Shown: positions 1-12,935 of the stretch, piece after piece
Numbering within the stretch: position 1 is the stretch's first letter
Layout of the letters: every line of letters starts with the position of its first letter
Source of the DNA: Dirofilaria immitis
Taxonomy: Eukaryota > Nematoda > Chromadorea > Rhabditida > Onchocercidae
Length of the DNA stretch: 64,000 nucleotides
Assembly (NCBI GenBank): GCA_024305405.1
Contig: JAKNDB010000108.1
Span: 496,001-560,000, forward strand
Direction of reading: 5' to 3'
Notes under the pieces: model-generated
The model's database searches: none
What the model was told of the DNA's origin: nothing
The model's input: only the letters and a program-made list of their open reading frames with translations
Position numbers and translations under genes: made by a program

Positions 1-966
1 AGTTATTAACCTCAAAAATTCCTTCCCACTTTATCCACTTTATTAAATTCTTTAACTCATTGAATGCAATAAGATTCATTCAAAATAATATTCAAAAATT
101 CCTAAATAAATATTAAAATGAAAGAAAAAAATTTGATTCGAAAATCTAAAAATACTTTCAATTAAATGGTTCATAAATTTTTTTCTTTTATTGGCAAATT
201 AAATTATGAGATTTCAAATAAACTCTACAAATAAGTTTTATTATAAACAGTCATTGACTAAATAAGAATAAATCACCTGCATCAACGGAAGTAAGATATA
301 TTCTTTCACAATTAATCTTTTAATTTTTTTCTTATTCCCTTGAATTAAGTAAATCGTATTTCAGACCTTCAGGTATAACATACTAATATGCTATTAATTT
401 TATATAAATTTTTCTGGCTAACTTCATGGAAATGATTGCTGGGAAATAATTAGCCGATTTATTCCTATTTCAAACAATTACACAGTTGTAGCTCACAATG
501 AATAAAAATATACATAAATTATCATTATCCAAAAAGCATACATGCTAATTGATACAAAGAAATCAAACAGGTATTTGGTATCATTGAAGCAAATAACGTG
601 AGCATGAAATTTTTTTAGTGATAGGTGATGTTTTGCCAAACTTAAAGTAAAAAGATGATAGGGACGTTTTTAAACTTGAGGTTACAAGAATTCTTAGAGG
701 CTACAGAAATATTCATAAGGTCTCTCCATAATAATATCCAAATTTGTCATGTCAACGGGTAGACTTTAATTAGGTGTTCTGTTCATCTGATAACTGTTGG
801 AAGTTACTACGAGATATCTATTTACCAGCAATGTAAAAGCATATGTTCAAATGAAATGCTACAACATTGCGAAGGAAATTAGAGAATTTTGATTTTACAG
901 TAAGATAGTGAAAGTTCCTCATAACAAAGGTGTTGCGAATACAGTAACCTAAAACAATGTTCAACA
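1..966. other. 3' flank of the homeobox gene, no gene seen
   Basis: AT-rich sequence downstream of the minus-strand homeobox gene. I see no open reading frame with homology and no RNA gene. It presumably holds the 3' UTR of that gene next to position 966. Confidence 0.4.
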
Positions 967-3730
967 CTACATATGTGTTCTGAAAGACGAATGATATTGT
1001 TGATGACCGTAATGGACAAGTTGTGGTATTGAATGCATTATGGCATCAGGGCGAATTTCATCTTCTTCTTCATCTTTACGGATTCTTCGCCATTTAGCTC
1101 GACGGTTTTGAAACCATGTCTTAACCTGAAAGTTTTGACATTTGTAATTTGAGTCTGAAATTCTAGTTTTTTTATTTCAGTTCTTGCAAATGCTTATGAA
1201 ATCAAGTATTCATGTGTGGAGAACCATTGAGAAATGTATGCCAGAAGCAACAATTAAATCAATGATTGGATGATCAATCGATAGAAATGGAATCATTGAA
1301 TAGTACCCATTCAGATATCATCAAGGTTGCTGACGAGAACGAAAAATATAGAATTAAGCGATAAAAAGTAGTAAGAAACTTTTACAAATTTAGTAACATT
1401 TTAAATGATTTATCAAAAACCTGTCTTTCAGAAAGTTGTAAACTTCTTGCTAATTTTTTCGTTCCTGCGATGACAAATATTTATGGTTGTCAAATTTTTG
1501 TTCAAGTGCATCTGTTTGTTCATTCGTAAATCGAATTTGACCACCTTTCCGTTTATGTTGTGATTTCTGCACATAAGGCTGCAACCATGGTATTCGTGTA
1601 TCCCATCCTGAAAAATTTCAGAATTCAATTGATAACTATTTCGACAAGAAATTTAGGACGAAACAATGGTATGCTGAATTCCACTATTGCATTGTATTCG
1701 TTCTCTAGAATTTCGTTATCATATCATTAAGTTTTTCTTATCACTGAACAAGCATCAATTACAAAATTGTTTCGCATGAATATTTAAATAATTAAATACG
1801 GTATTTCGAAATGTTTACGAGAATCATATGATATCGTTTATAAATAAATCATCAATATCTCATCGTTAACAAACTAAATCTGTTTGTTGATGAGGTATCA
1901 CTGTCCTCTTCATCTTCATTTTCATTTTCATCGGCTCATCATCTCTTCTTCATTTCCTTTCATTTCGCAGAACTATTTCAGTATAATTGTTTAAATATGG
2001 AGATAGGATAAGAAGAAGACAGGAAATTGTCATCAGCATCAAAAGCTTCCCGCATCAATGTTAAACAAACATTATAAAGCCAACTAATAAGAATAAAGTA
2101 GCAAAAAGGAGGTAGTAGAATGGAAGAAGGAGAAGGAGTAGAATTTCGAATGATCGGTTGTACTAAGAAATGAAAAACGGTATAATCGAATAATTACTTA
2201 TCATCTGCCCAAAATGTTCTCACGAGAATTTACCACAAAAACTTAATCCGCTCAATTAAACGCCCTATTCCAAAGACAACAAATCAATCATCTTTATTTT
2301 ATATATTCAAATAATGTAATCGATTAATTGTCAAATTTACATAGTACTAAATTAATTCTTAATTATATTAAAATTATTGGATTTTCAAATTAATTTTTAA
2401 AACATATAGAATTATTTATTTTGTATCAATGTTTTAAAAATACAGCATGTAAATTGTTGATATGATCTTGGGCTAACTTGAAATTGAGAGGAATTATCTT
2501 TCTAAGGATTCTAAGGATTTTTTTTCTTGAATATGGATTCAAAGTTTCCATTTAAGAATCTGATAAAGTTTTAGAAGGAAATTTTTGTCACGATTTAAGA
2601 TAATGAAGTTTTAAATGCAAAAAAAAGCAATATATGCAGTAATTGCAAGATAAATTATCGATAATAATTAAACAATTTTTTTTCTCTAATAGTAATATTC
2701 CAAAAATTTCTCAAGAAAAAAGTTGTCCCAAAATTTACTATTCTCTTTCAAATCTATAGTTTAAGCTTAGATGCAATCTCAATACTAAGATAATAATCAA
2801 AATTGAGAAAAATTCATTAAGGTCACGCACCAATGATGACCGGATAATGCTCATTGTTCGTGCGACTAATTTGATGTCCAATATGTTGAGTAGCCATATT
2901 GGGATAATTAACTGGTTGGTACCATTCTGGAGAATTGAAGGAGCTCATAAAATTAGTCGGATGTGTTGCAACCTGTAGGCTTTTGCATGGCATAATTGTC
3001 TCATCACAAAATCCTGTTTCATTCAGAGTATTCCTATAAAAAATATTTTATTATTTTTATCTTTCCAAATTGGAAAGTTTCTCGGATAACAAAACTGGAA
3101 GTAAAGAAATGCTCAAATTTTAAGTTGTTCACTATCAATGATTCAAAGAAAATTGATTTTATTAAATTTTAATCTTAGTGTTTCGAAATGGTATCAATTT
3201 AAGCGTAAATATTAATCAGTGACGAGAATTTAAAATACAATCAGAATTTAAAAAATTTTCCGAGATTACTGTACTGAGTGGAGTGACAAAACAAAAATAT
3301 TTGTACATGGAAATTATTTGTTTGAATATCGATATTTAATTTTAAATATGCGCTAATGAAATATGAGAAGATTTTAAGTAATTTAATGAAAGACGAAACG
3401 CTTGATGAAGTATGCAATTCGCCGGTTACCTTCTAAATACTTTCTTCATATTGTTGTTACTTGAAGAAAATTTGGAAATCATTAGATGGCGAATGATTTC
3501 GTATTTTAATTAATCAGTAATTCGTAATTTACTTATGAGAGATGTTTCTTTCTATTCTTTGAAATCATTTCGTTGAAAGTTTCATTTTTCAATTTGTGAA
3601 ATTCGTTTTTTTGTTGTCATAATTTTAACTATTTGTGATCAAAGAATGGCCGTATAATAATTTTCATTTTCATTGGAAAAAGTTCGAAAAACGAAAAATG
3701 AAGTAAAAGCAAACCTGATTGATGATGATA

Positions 3731-3766
<36 letters not shown>

Positions 3767-3815
3767 GTTTGGTAATTTCTGATGGTTGTAGTAAATTATG
3801 AATGAAAAAAGCCAT
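967..3815 (-). CDS. pha-2: HHEX/PHA-2-type homeobox transcription factor, 4 coding exons
   Basis: Exons (minus strand): 3715-3815, 2831-3033, 1421-1607, 967-1125; GT..AG junctions and all phases agree, giving about 216 residues, close to nematode PHA-2. The homeodomain is split: it starts in exon 3 with KRKGGQIRF and runs through SERQ, then exon 4 begins VKTWFQNRRAKWRR, the helix-3 DNA-recognition signature of the Hex class. The N-terminus MAFFIHNLL resembles the FYIEDIL-type repressor (Eh1-like) motif of HHEX. It is followed by a serine run (TCA codons) and an acidic tail after the homeodomain. In C. elegans PHA-2 acts in pharynx development; the role here is inferred by homology. Odd: exon 3 has six A (plus-strand T 1454-1459) where the homeodomain frame needs seven, so the literal frame stops at TAG. 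Adding one base restores 62 codons and the phase into exon 4, so I read it as a sequence error. Confidence 0.9.
3721..3765 (+). repeat. GAT/ATC trinucleotide repeat inside homeobox exon 1
   Basis: Interrupted (GAT)n on the plus strand. In the coding frame of the minus-strand homeobox gene it reads TCA, giving a serine run of about 10 plus 3 residues split by one leucine. In another frame it gives a poly-histidine shadow ORF. Confidence 0.9.
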
Positions 3816-6800
3816 TCTGTGAAGATAATTTTGTTCAACGATTAAAAATGTTAAATTTAATTCAAATATTTGAAGTTAAATTTTTTATTTTTATTTCTTA
3901 ACGAAGCAATATGTACTAATTACAACAATTGATTAAGCAATATGTACTAATTACTTACAAGCAAATAAGTGATAAATTTGAGTTTATTTTGAAAATCTAA
4001 GAAATCAGCAATTGTTGATTATAACCAATTGTTGTATCTGAAAATTATTACTATAAAGGCGGGATTAAATTAAGCTCTCCAAATATCAGAAGATCAAGGC
4101 GGAGTTGATGGAAATTCTTCAATTGCACCACCAATTAATACCGTACACACATGTTTGTATGATTGTACAGAAGGAGAGCAAACATTTTTAAGAGATGATA
4201 GATTTGATATACATAGATATACCTGTTGCTTTTTTTTGCTTAAACTTCAATTCTATTTAATCATATCAAAAATATAGCATTTTACTTTGTGATTATCACC
4301 AATTCATTGAAATTATCATTATTATTATCATCATACTGTTGCATTCATCATTCTTATCAGCAATGCTGCAATTTGCATTGTTAATATCATTCGTTGATGA
4401 ATTCTGGATTCAACATCCTTGTATTCATTATTATTTCAATAATCAATTCCTTAAATTCAAGCAATAGCATAATAATATCTTTGATAATTTTAATATTATT
4501 TTTGTCATATTTATAAAATTTATATAGGCAATGAATTATTACTCGGAAAAGTTAAATATTTCGAATTCAATTTAAAAGCCAATTTGATAAAATATTACTG
4601 AAAATGAAAAATAGAATGCATAAATTGTTTTATTGAAAAAAGTAAAATTTACAAGATCAAAAAGCCATAAATTAAAAATCTTCTTTGATCAGAGTTCTTT
4701 GATCGAAATTCAAAAACAATTTCTTTTTATCATTTCTGAGATTAAATCGTCAAATTTTTTGATGGAAAAATACTCTTGGAAAAATATGCAAAAAAAAAAG
4801 TGATGATTTCACAGATTATAAATTAAAAGTAAATGCAGGTGTTTATATTAAGATGTTTTAATCGAGAATGTCTTTTTTTTCTTCGTACGGCAATCTTTTC
4901 GAAATAGTTATGTGTATAATGATTGTAATAGATCGAAAATTGCAGAGAAATTAAACAACGAAGCTATACATATGTATATATTTAAATTATTTGCATATTA
5001 CGGTATCATCTGACAATGATTGTTATCCTTTCATCAAAGACACTATTTTCTGATTGGACTATATCCGATGAGAAGAGTATTAGTGCAGAAGTCGAGATTA
5101 ATGATTGAGCTAACGACACTTCAAAAGTACTTCAAGATAGCGCTGAAGAACGTTCATATTGGAAGCTAGTCCCATTCAAACTTTTCAATAGAATTCGTCT
5201 GGAAAATTGCTATATCAATTTTCCACTTCTACCAGCTTCATCCTATTTCCATCTGCCCTGTATGTGCTCTCGACTAAATGTCGCCGTCATGATTAATATT
5301 GAGAGGAAGTATATATTTTACTCGTTGATGAAGGCTAAGTACCACTTAATGATAATCACAAAGTTTTCTTTTTTTTCTTGATTGAGATAAGAGGAGGAGT
5401 GATGTGACAAGAGAATATCATGCTACCGGTTGTTGCTTTCAGTGTAAAATGATCCGTATTATTTTATTTATACTTGAACCTTTAACTCTCTATCCATCTT
5501 TCTCTCCAACTGTGACTAATTACACACTTATATTAGCTAAATAATGTCATCTTAAAAGGTCATCAAAATAATCCATCTATTCTGTTCCTATAATAATAAT
5601 GATAATAGCTTGTACCTTCCCTTCAAAAATTATAATTTTATTTTGAATGGCAATGAAGGAATCAATAATTTCTGAAGTAACATCGGATTTTAGATCAAAA
5701 CCAAATAATTTCGGAATTTTAGGTTAAAGTTAAACGCTTTCAAAATTTCAGGTCAAAGTTAAATGCTAGCATAAAATTTTTTTTTTGAATCACTATTTCA
5801 GATTGTTGAATTTTTCATAAACAATTCTGTCTTTAAAAAGAAAATAGAGAACTTTTTTTATTAAAAAATTGATGAAAACGGCTGCAAGAAATTATAAAAA
5901 TAAAATCAATAACATAATATTTTCAATGCTGTACATATTAAATTATCATTAATTGCTGTATGTATGTGTTTTACCGCAAATCCAATATAAATAAGCAAAA
6001 CGATATTTTGGCAAATCAAATCAACGAATTGTAAAATGAAAAACGAATTTTTAAAATTTTATAAGAATTGAATTCAAAAAAACAAATGAATGAATCAATC
6101 AGTTGAGATTTTTACTGAACCATATAATTCAAATGTTTTTTTCTCTTTTTTTTTTGATGCAAACAAAATTTCATTAATACTATTGCTGCAATTAGATTAA
6201 TAATTAATTAAAACGCATTGGAATTGATTTCAAATTTAAATTCAAATTTTAATTAATCTTAAATATATTCTTTCTAATTTATTTGAATCTTTCTTCTTTT
6301 TTCTGTTTCTAGTTAACAGTTCAAGGTTTAGTTATTGACGATTTCAGTTTGCTATAATTGATTGATGAAAAATATAGCATTAACAAAATCAATGCTTGCT
6401 TAGGATCGGGAAAGCAGGCGATTTCGTTGCTAGGGAAAGAAGCAAATAGCATATTTTAATCGTATAGCAGCTTGTTCATTGTGCGATTGCATGCATGCAA
6501 TTTAATTTTGCAGATGCATGCATTATTTTCCTTTTCTTTTCCATTCTCGAATTGTTTATTATTTTTTCATCCGACACTTTTAAATTTATCATTTAATTTT
6601 GCATATTGTTATATTCATCAATGCTTCAAAAGTTTACGAATAACTTTTTAATTCATAACAATTAGGTTGTTGAAAATCTAATTTTAAAATATATCTTTTC
6701 TTCTTGCAAAACAAAACAAAAATACCAATAAAATGTTGAACTTTTCAAATTTTACATTTTATGTTATACCACATATATATATATATAATATATTAATTTA

Positions 6801-6860
6801 TCATAAAATATATCCCTAAATAATAAAAATAGAATTTTATCATTTTTTTTTTGTTTCAGA
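3816..6860. other. Intergenic region between divergent genes
   Basis: Lies between the 5' end of the minus-strand homeobox gene and the plus-strand gene at 6882, so it probably carries both promoters. Near 3905-3955 the 19-bp string AAGCAATATGTACTAATTA occurs twice. Around 6485-6525 there are GCATGCATGCA-type palindromes. I see no coding exon; upstream non-coding exons of the plus-strand gene cannot be excluded. Confidence 0.5.
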
Positions 6861-6881
6861 TATACAACATTATGGTTTGTG

Positions 6882-9800
6882 ATGTCGATGCCTGAATATG
6901 CTTCTACTTCAATTCATATTTATCTCGAAAATTCATGGAAACTTTTAGAAATGATCCATTTTCCGATCAATCAATTGATTTTGCTCGACTTATTGCAGCA
7001 TATTATCTTGGCTTTCCGTTATTTACACCAAAAATTCAGGCTCATTTCCGTCGCTCTATGAATGGCCAAAATCATTATCAGGTAATTGAATTTCAATTTT
7101 TTTCCTTGATAATTACTTTATATTAAATTATAGTTATGCATAAAAATTTTTAGTTATCAATTTCTATGAATGAATGTGGGCAAATATTTTATGCATATAT
7201 TATTCATTGATATTTAATAAATTTAATCAATTTTAGGCAATTAGTAATGAAATTCAAATAGTTGTAATTAAATTGTAATTTTATTAAATTTTACAGAAAT
7301 TAATTTGGATGAAGCTGTTTTATTGAAACGAATTGATGTTGCAAAAACAATATCGACAATATGCGATGAACGTACACCACCGGTGCTTTTATGGGTTTCT
7401 GATCATCATATTGAGGCCATCTATTATTGCGATCAATTTCGCGATCTTAAATCACAAGCAATGCTACGCTTTTAGAAGAGCAATTATCAGGGTACATTCT
7501 TTCATTATCTTAATTACGATGACCTTTTTTCTATAATACTTCAATGCTTCGATATTTTATATTTTAAAATTCGTTATAAATTTGAATATAATAAAACTTA
7601 TAGCTATATTTGATGAATATAACTGTAATTTAGATTAATATTTTAATAATTACATCAGCAAAAAAAAAAATTACTTAAAAAATAGCTACTAATGAAAACT
7701 TATACCATACCAATATTATGAAAATTGATATAGGTAAGGATCATTCTTTATTTAATTCATCGATCATTTACATAATGCTATCATCAATCATGCAATTAGT
7801 CATTTATGCGTAATTAATAACACAACAAACAAATGTGATGTAATCTTAAAGTATAGCATAAATCGTATAATTTTACTAAATCAACTGAAGAACTGTAATG
7901 TTGAAATGATAATAAATATATATGGGATTTCATTGGAATTGAAAATTATTCAATGTTAGCAAACTTTTGTTGTAATTACTTTTTATCTATGATACTATTT
8001 TAGGCTTAAACTTTTACAAATGTTTTGCGAAAGTCGTATTGAAATGGCTTTTAACGAATTGGATAACCTAGGAGAAATAAAAGAGTATGGAATTGTGCAA
8101 AATATGCAATCTTTATGGGGTAAATTAGTTGATTCATTGCTACAAATGGATGCGATTACGGATACACGAACAGTAAATTTGCTAATTGATCGAATATTAG
8201 GAAAAATGTGTAACATACATGCAATGATGCCATTATTTGTCAATGTTAATATATCGGTAGGTGGCTATTTGGTAAAGAATACAAAATTTGTTAATAAATT
8301 TATTTTCGATTAAAATTTGAAATTAAATTTAAGACATAATTAATTTCTATATATATATGATTAATATAAACTTTCTTTTTAGTTCATTCTAATAGATTTT
8401 GTTTACTTTCAATTTAATAATACTAAATTTATTATAGCTACCACGACCGCCTGTTTATATGTGTACAACTTTTATTGGTTTTGAAGAAGAGCAATATTGC
8501 TATATCCGTTTATGGATCCTTATTCAAACTTATGCACGCTTATTATCCGATGCTAACGTATTACTCATTTGTATTGAGCATTTTTGTTGGAATTTTTGGA
8601 AATAAACGGCGAATGTGAAGTAAACAAAAACAATATATTTTGATTTATTATTGTATAGAAATTAATAAATTAAATTTTGCATAATTTAATAATGGTTTCT
8701 TAAATAATCGTAATTAAATGGTTGTTGATACTATTTAATTAATTTTTAAGGATTTCTAATCTTTAAACTTTAATGTTCTTTTGTTTTTTTTTTTTTTTTT
8801 TTTTTAGAAATATAATAAATGAAATTTTTGTTAAAACTTAAATATTCCATAACTTCACTATTATTTTAATGCTATGTAACGTTTAAGTAGGATGATGCTA
8901 TTTCGTATAAATTAAAATATAGTTAGTGTTATCGGTATTTTGGGATACTGTAATAAAATATGAAAACATTCGTGGTATAGTATTTTGACAGGAAATTTCT
9001 GAGAAAGGATCATTATCAAAAATCTCGAACAAAATCAATTTCTTTCTGGATTCGTGGCTTCTTGAAATTTATTCTCATAATATTACGCCTTATAGCACGT
9101 GACGCTGCAACGATAGAACATCGGAATGGCTTTGTTTCTAACGTAAGAAATTTCAAATTTTTAAAAATCATGAAATAATATTTTTTCTGATCAAATATAA
9201 TTCATTGTGTCTATTTGATTATGCAACTATTTTGTGATATATTTTTATGATTTCTTTCTTTTTTTTTTTAGAATCAAATTAAAAATGCAACTGCCAAATA
9301 TTACGATTTGCTAAATGTAGAAGAAGACAACGATGATGATGATTTATTAGTCAAGTATGATTCGATAGAATAATTGTTTGTCATTTCCAGAAATATAATA
9401 TATTTGTAATCTTATCCTTAAATATTTTATTGCTTATTTAAAAAAAAAAAAAAAAAAAACTTCAGCATTACAATGATCTCTGTTTTTCTTTTTATCACTT
9501 TATCATTTATCATAATGAAGAATTGCATATCATGCGTCAATGATAAATTGAACGTTTTAATTCAATTTAGAACTTTGAAGCTTTATTTTTCAAGATCTAA
9601 TTTTAAAATTTTTAAGAATTAGTCAGCATTTCTTAAATAGAAAAAATGAAGGAACAGAAGATAAACAAAGCAAAAGATAAAACTGATAAAGTCATAAAAT
9701 GGAATTAGACAAAGGATATTGTTATTGGTTTGAATTTTGGCTTATTCTGATCTTCATAATCTTGAAAACTCTATTACTTGTTGTTAAGCTTTGATGAAGA

Positions 9801-11795
9801 ATAGATTTTAAATGATTAATTATTCTCATTTCGCTTTCGTATTATTAAACTTTTATTAATATTATAATTAATTCATTTCGAATTTAGATGGATGAAAGAA
9901 GCTGATCAGAGTGATTTTGAACAAATAAATCATTTATTCGATTATTTATCCACATTTCGTTCATCATTTACGCATATGAATGAATTTTCAATCGAAAATA
10001 TTACATTCTGGCGAAATCATTTGCTCAAAGAAGTGGTTCGTAGTAGATTCATTCATTCATTTTCTTTTTTTTATTCCGTTAATTAATTAATTAATTAATA
10101 ATAAATTCTGCTACTAAATTTTTATATAATTCGAAATCCTAATTAATAATATCTAAAATTTATATTTAGATGAAATTTCAGATATTTCAAGAAGTTGTAA
10201 ATTATTCATTAATTTAAATTATTTTAGATACTTCAAGAAGGTGTAAATAGAAATGAAATGCAACAAAATTTGCAAATAAATGCAGTTAAAACGAAGGTTA
10301 TCATCAGAGCTATAATTTATCGATTTTATTTTTAATTTTAAATTATATAAATAGTTTTATCAATTATACGATAATCAAAAATGCAGCGATCATAATTTAT
10401 ACTTCTGTATCAGCTCAACTAATAATTTTATAACTTTTTTATAAAATTCATTTTTCTTTTTTTTTTAGCTCGTTAATGACGACATTGATATATCTTAAAT
10501 AAATTATAAACATTAAACATTATCAATTTGATTATAGGTATCAGATGGAGTATTAGTAAAAGCGGAATACATAGCACGTTGTTGGTCGTATCCAACATTT
10601 GCCGCTGATGAAGGACTTTTGGCGATGAATTTGAAGCTATGTCCATCTGATTTTGTTCACGGTACTACCTCAAACACTGCTACTCCTTCACTAAAACGTA
10701 CGCCAGTAATTGAATTTGCACCACGAACATGCCGTCATTCATCATTTGATATTCGACCGTACTCTCAACAATCTGTTACAGTCACGTCACGTTCTTTTCC
10801 AATAATTAGGCATCATTTAAAATCGGCGGATACACCAGATACTAGTAGAATGAATTCTTGGCGAAAACTTGATAATACGATGCAGAAAGTAAATGTTATG
10901 ATCGACGAAGTTGAGGAAGAGCTTCGAAGTGCCTCATCTTATATGAAAACTTTAATGAATAGTAGACGAAAAATATTGACTGAAAATTCAACAAGCTTCA
11001 GTGGAAGCGATCCGAAGTCATGCTCGGATTCTAGCAGCCTGTTAAGTCAGAAATCTGAAACATCATTCGTTGCTAAACAATGCAAATTTGTCAACGATGA
11101 TCGTTACTCACTTGATTCAAATCGTGAACCGGAATGCCATTCAGAAATAGAAAAGCTAAATTTCGATTTATTATCACCTCAACCTAGTGTTCGTAATACA
11201 GCTGTAGTTAATACGATATCAGCGTTAGCATCAAATACTTTACCACCATCTCCAGTTATGTCGGATTCGCAACATTCATCAACCATTCCATCACCGCTGC
11301 CAGCATGGTTAAAATTGTTACCGATTAAACAAAAAATTTCCTCCTATCGCTTACTCCAACAATCGATCAAATGAAAGGTAATGTATTTCTATATTTAGAT
11401 TCGTTATATCAAAATATCGTTAAGCTATTGATATCAGATATATGAAAATAAAAGAATAAATATAATTTTTAATGAGCTGATTTTAAGATATTTAAGCTTC
11501 TGAATTCCATATATGAATTTGACAAATATCGTTTTATGTAAATTGAAATATGTTACCTAGTGCGATTTAACAAAATTCATTTCACTGATTAAAGAAAATA
11601 TATGAATCAATTATTTTTCTTTATCCAACCAGCTAGAATTCTATTTCAGAAAGTCAAGAAGATGATAGTGTTCAGGAAATCCAATTACCAGAAATAAAGT
11701 TATTGACGGTAACGGACGAAGAAAAGCAATCATCGCCAAATAATTTGAAATTTGAACTTGTTACAACAATTGCTTCCAATCCGCAATATGATTAA
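6882..11795 (+). CDS. Unrecognised 10-exon protein-coding gene
   Basis: Exons: 6882-7081, 7297-7491, 8004-8256, 8438-8619, 8992-9142, 9272-9354, 9888-10035, 10228-10296, 10538-11377, 11650-11795. Junctions are GT..AG and phases agree after allowing for about six single-base indels, giving about 756 residues. The exon 7 donor could be 10032 or 10035. The N-terminal two thirds is mixed, probably helical, without clear membrane segments or a known catalytic motif; landmarks are FARLIAAYYLGFPLF, PRPPVYMCTTFIGFEEEQYC and ARDAATIEHRNGFVSN. Exon 6 ends in an Asp-rich patch. Exon 9 is Ser/Thr/Pro-rich with a probable coiled coil near KVNVMIDEVEEELRSASSYM. The start is uncertain: ATG 6882 needs one added base to join the frame beginning METFRNDPF at 6935. 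I do not recognise the family and assign no function. Confidence 0.75.
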
Positions 11796-11818
11796 TATTA
11801 GGTAGAACTGGATGAATG

Positions 11819-11824
11819 AATAAA
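11819..11824 (+). promoter_or_regulatory. Candidate polyadenylation signal AATAAA
   Basis: AATAAA 24 bases after the stop codon of the plus-strand unrecognised gene. A second AATAAA follows within about 45 bases. AT-rich background makes chance matches common. Confidence 0.3.
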
Positions 11825-12935
11825 AATTCCGAAAGATATTTCTTGATCAATGTTTATAAATAAACATAAGATGTCAAGATCAGAAAAAAATTGACATCTT
11901 TTATCTCGAAGACTATCTTGACCACGCAGTTATTTAGATTTGCTTATTTCATTTCTCTTGCTCAAGGTTAACAGAAATAGTCTCATAATCTCGTCATTTT
12001 GTGAAGTGTAATCCCAGAAAGTATCACTGCTATAAACTGAAGGTGATGATATGTGCATAGATTATCTCGAGAAGTGTAATCATTCAAATCTCGATCAACT
12101 GTTACAATCAAATTTTGCATTTTAAAATCTCTGTTATAAATATGAACCATTTATTCACTTCTATCAAACTATGAATGAATTACTTCAATCGCATCACTGA
12201 TTAATTAATCACCTAATTGATAACACAAAAAGTTTCTATACATTTATCGACAACTAACAATAATAACCTACCTGAATGAATAGAAAAATATTTTACAATT
12301 TAACATTAAAAATAATTGTCTATCCGAAATTACAATGAGCAAATTATATTTGCAAAAGTTATTATTGGACAAAAAATATTATAACTTCTCTACACGTACC
12401 TATTCGAGATGAATGAAGAAGATTAAATTTGACCTTTGCAATTCTTAATTAAGGAATTTTATAATTTCAATTACAAGATATGGAATTAACTACTATTCAT
12501 TAGAAGATAAACATTACAGAACTATTGAGCTTGATAAATATTAATACTAGTAATATGCCACGGATATTGCAAAAATCCTCATTTTTTTTGTTTTTTTTTT
12601 GTACTTTAGTTTCATAAATAAATCATATAATCATATCAGTGATAAAATGATTTTACTACTTGATAATTTTTTTAGCATTATGCAAAATTTTATATGGAAA
12701 CAATTTCCAAAAATTTCTAATTATTTCGAAATAATCACAATTTGATAAATTATACATGAAACTTGATGAGGATTTTGCTAAACCAATTTTTGTTTTATAA
12801 TGTTGATCTATTAAACTTCTTATATGGTGGCAAATAGAAGAAAAACACTATCAATGATCTTCATGATATAAAATTATGATAATAAAATGTGATTCATGAA
12901 TTCTATCATTTTTTTTCAATAATGATAATTAATAA
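11825..12935. other. Intergenic region between convergent genes
   Basis: Holds the 3' ends of the plus-strand gene ending at 11795 and of cha-1 ending at 12936 on the minus strand. No further gene or RNA is visible. Confidence 0.5.

Noticed and set aside
3629..3838. Minus-strand ORF with a poly-His run
   Set aside because: It is a shadow of the homeobox first exon; the real frame reads the repeat as serine and splices at 3715.
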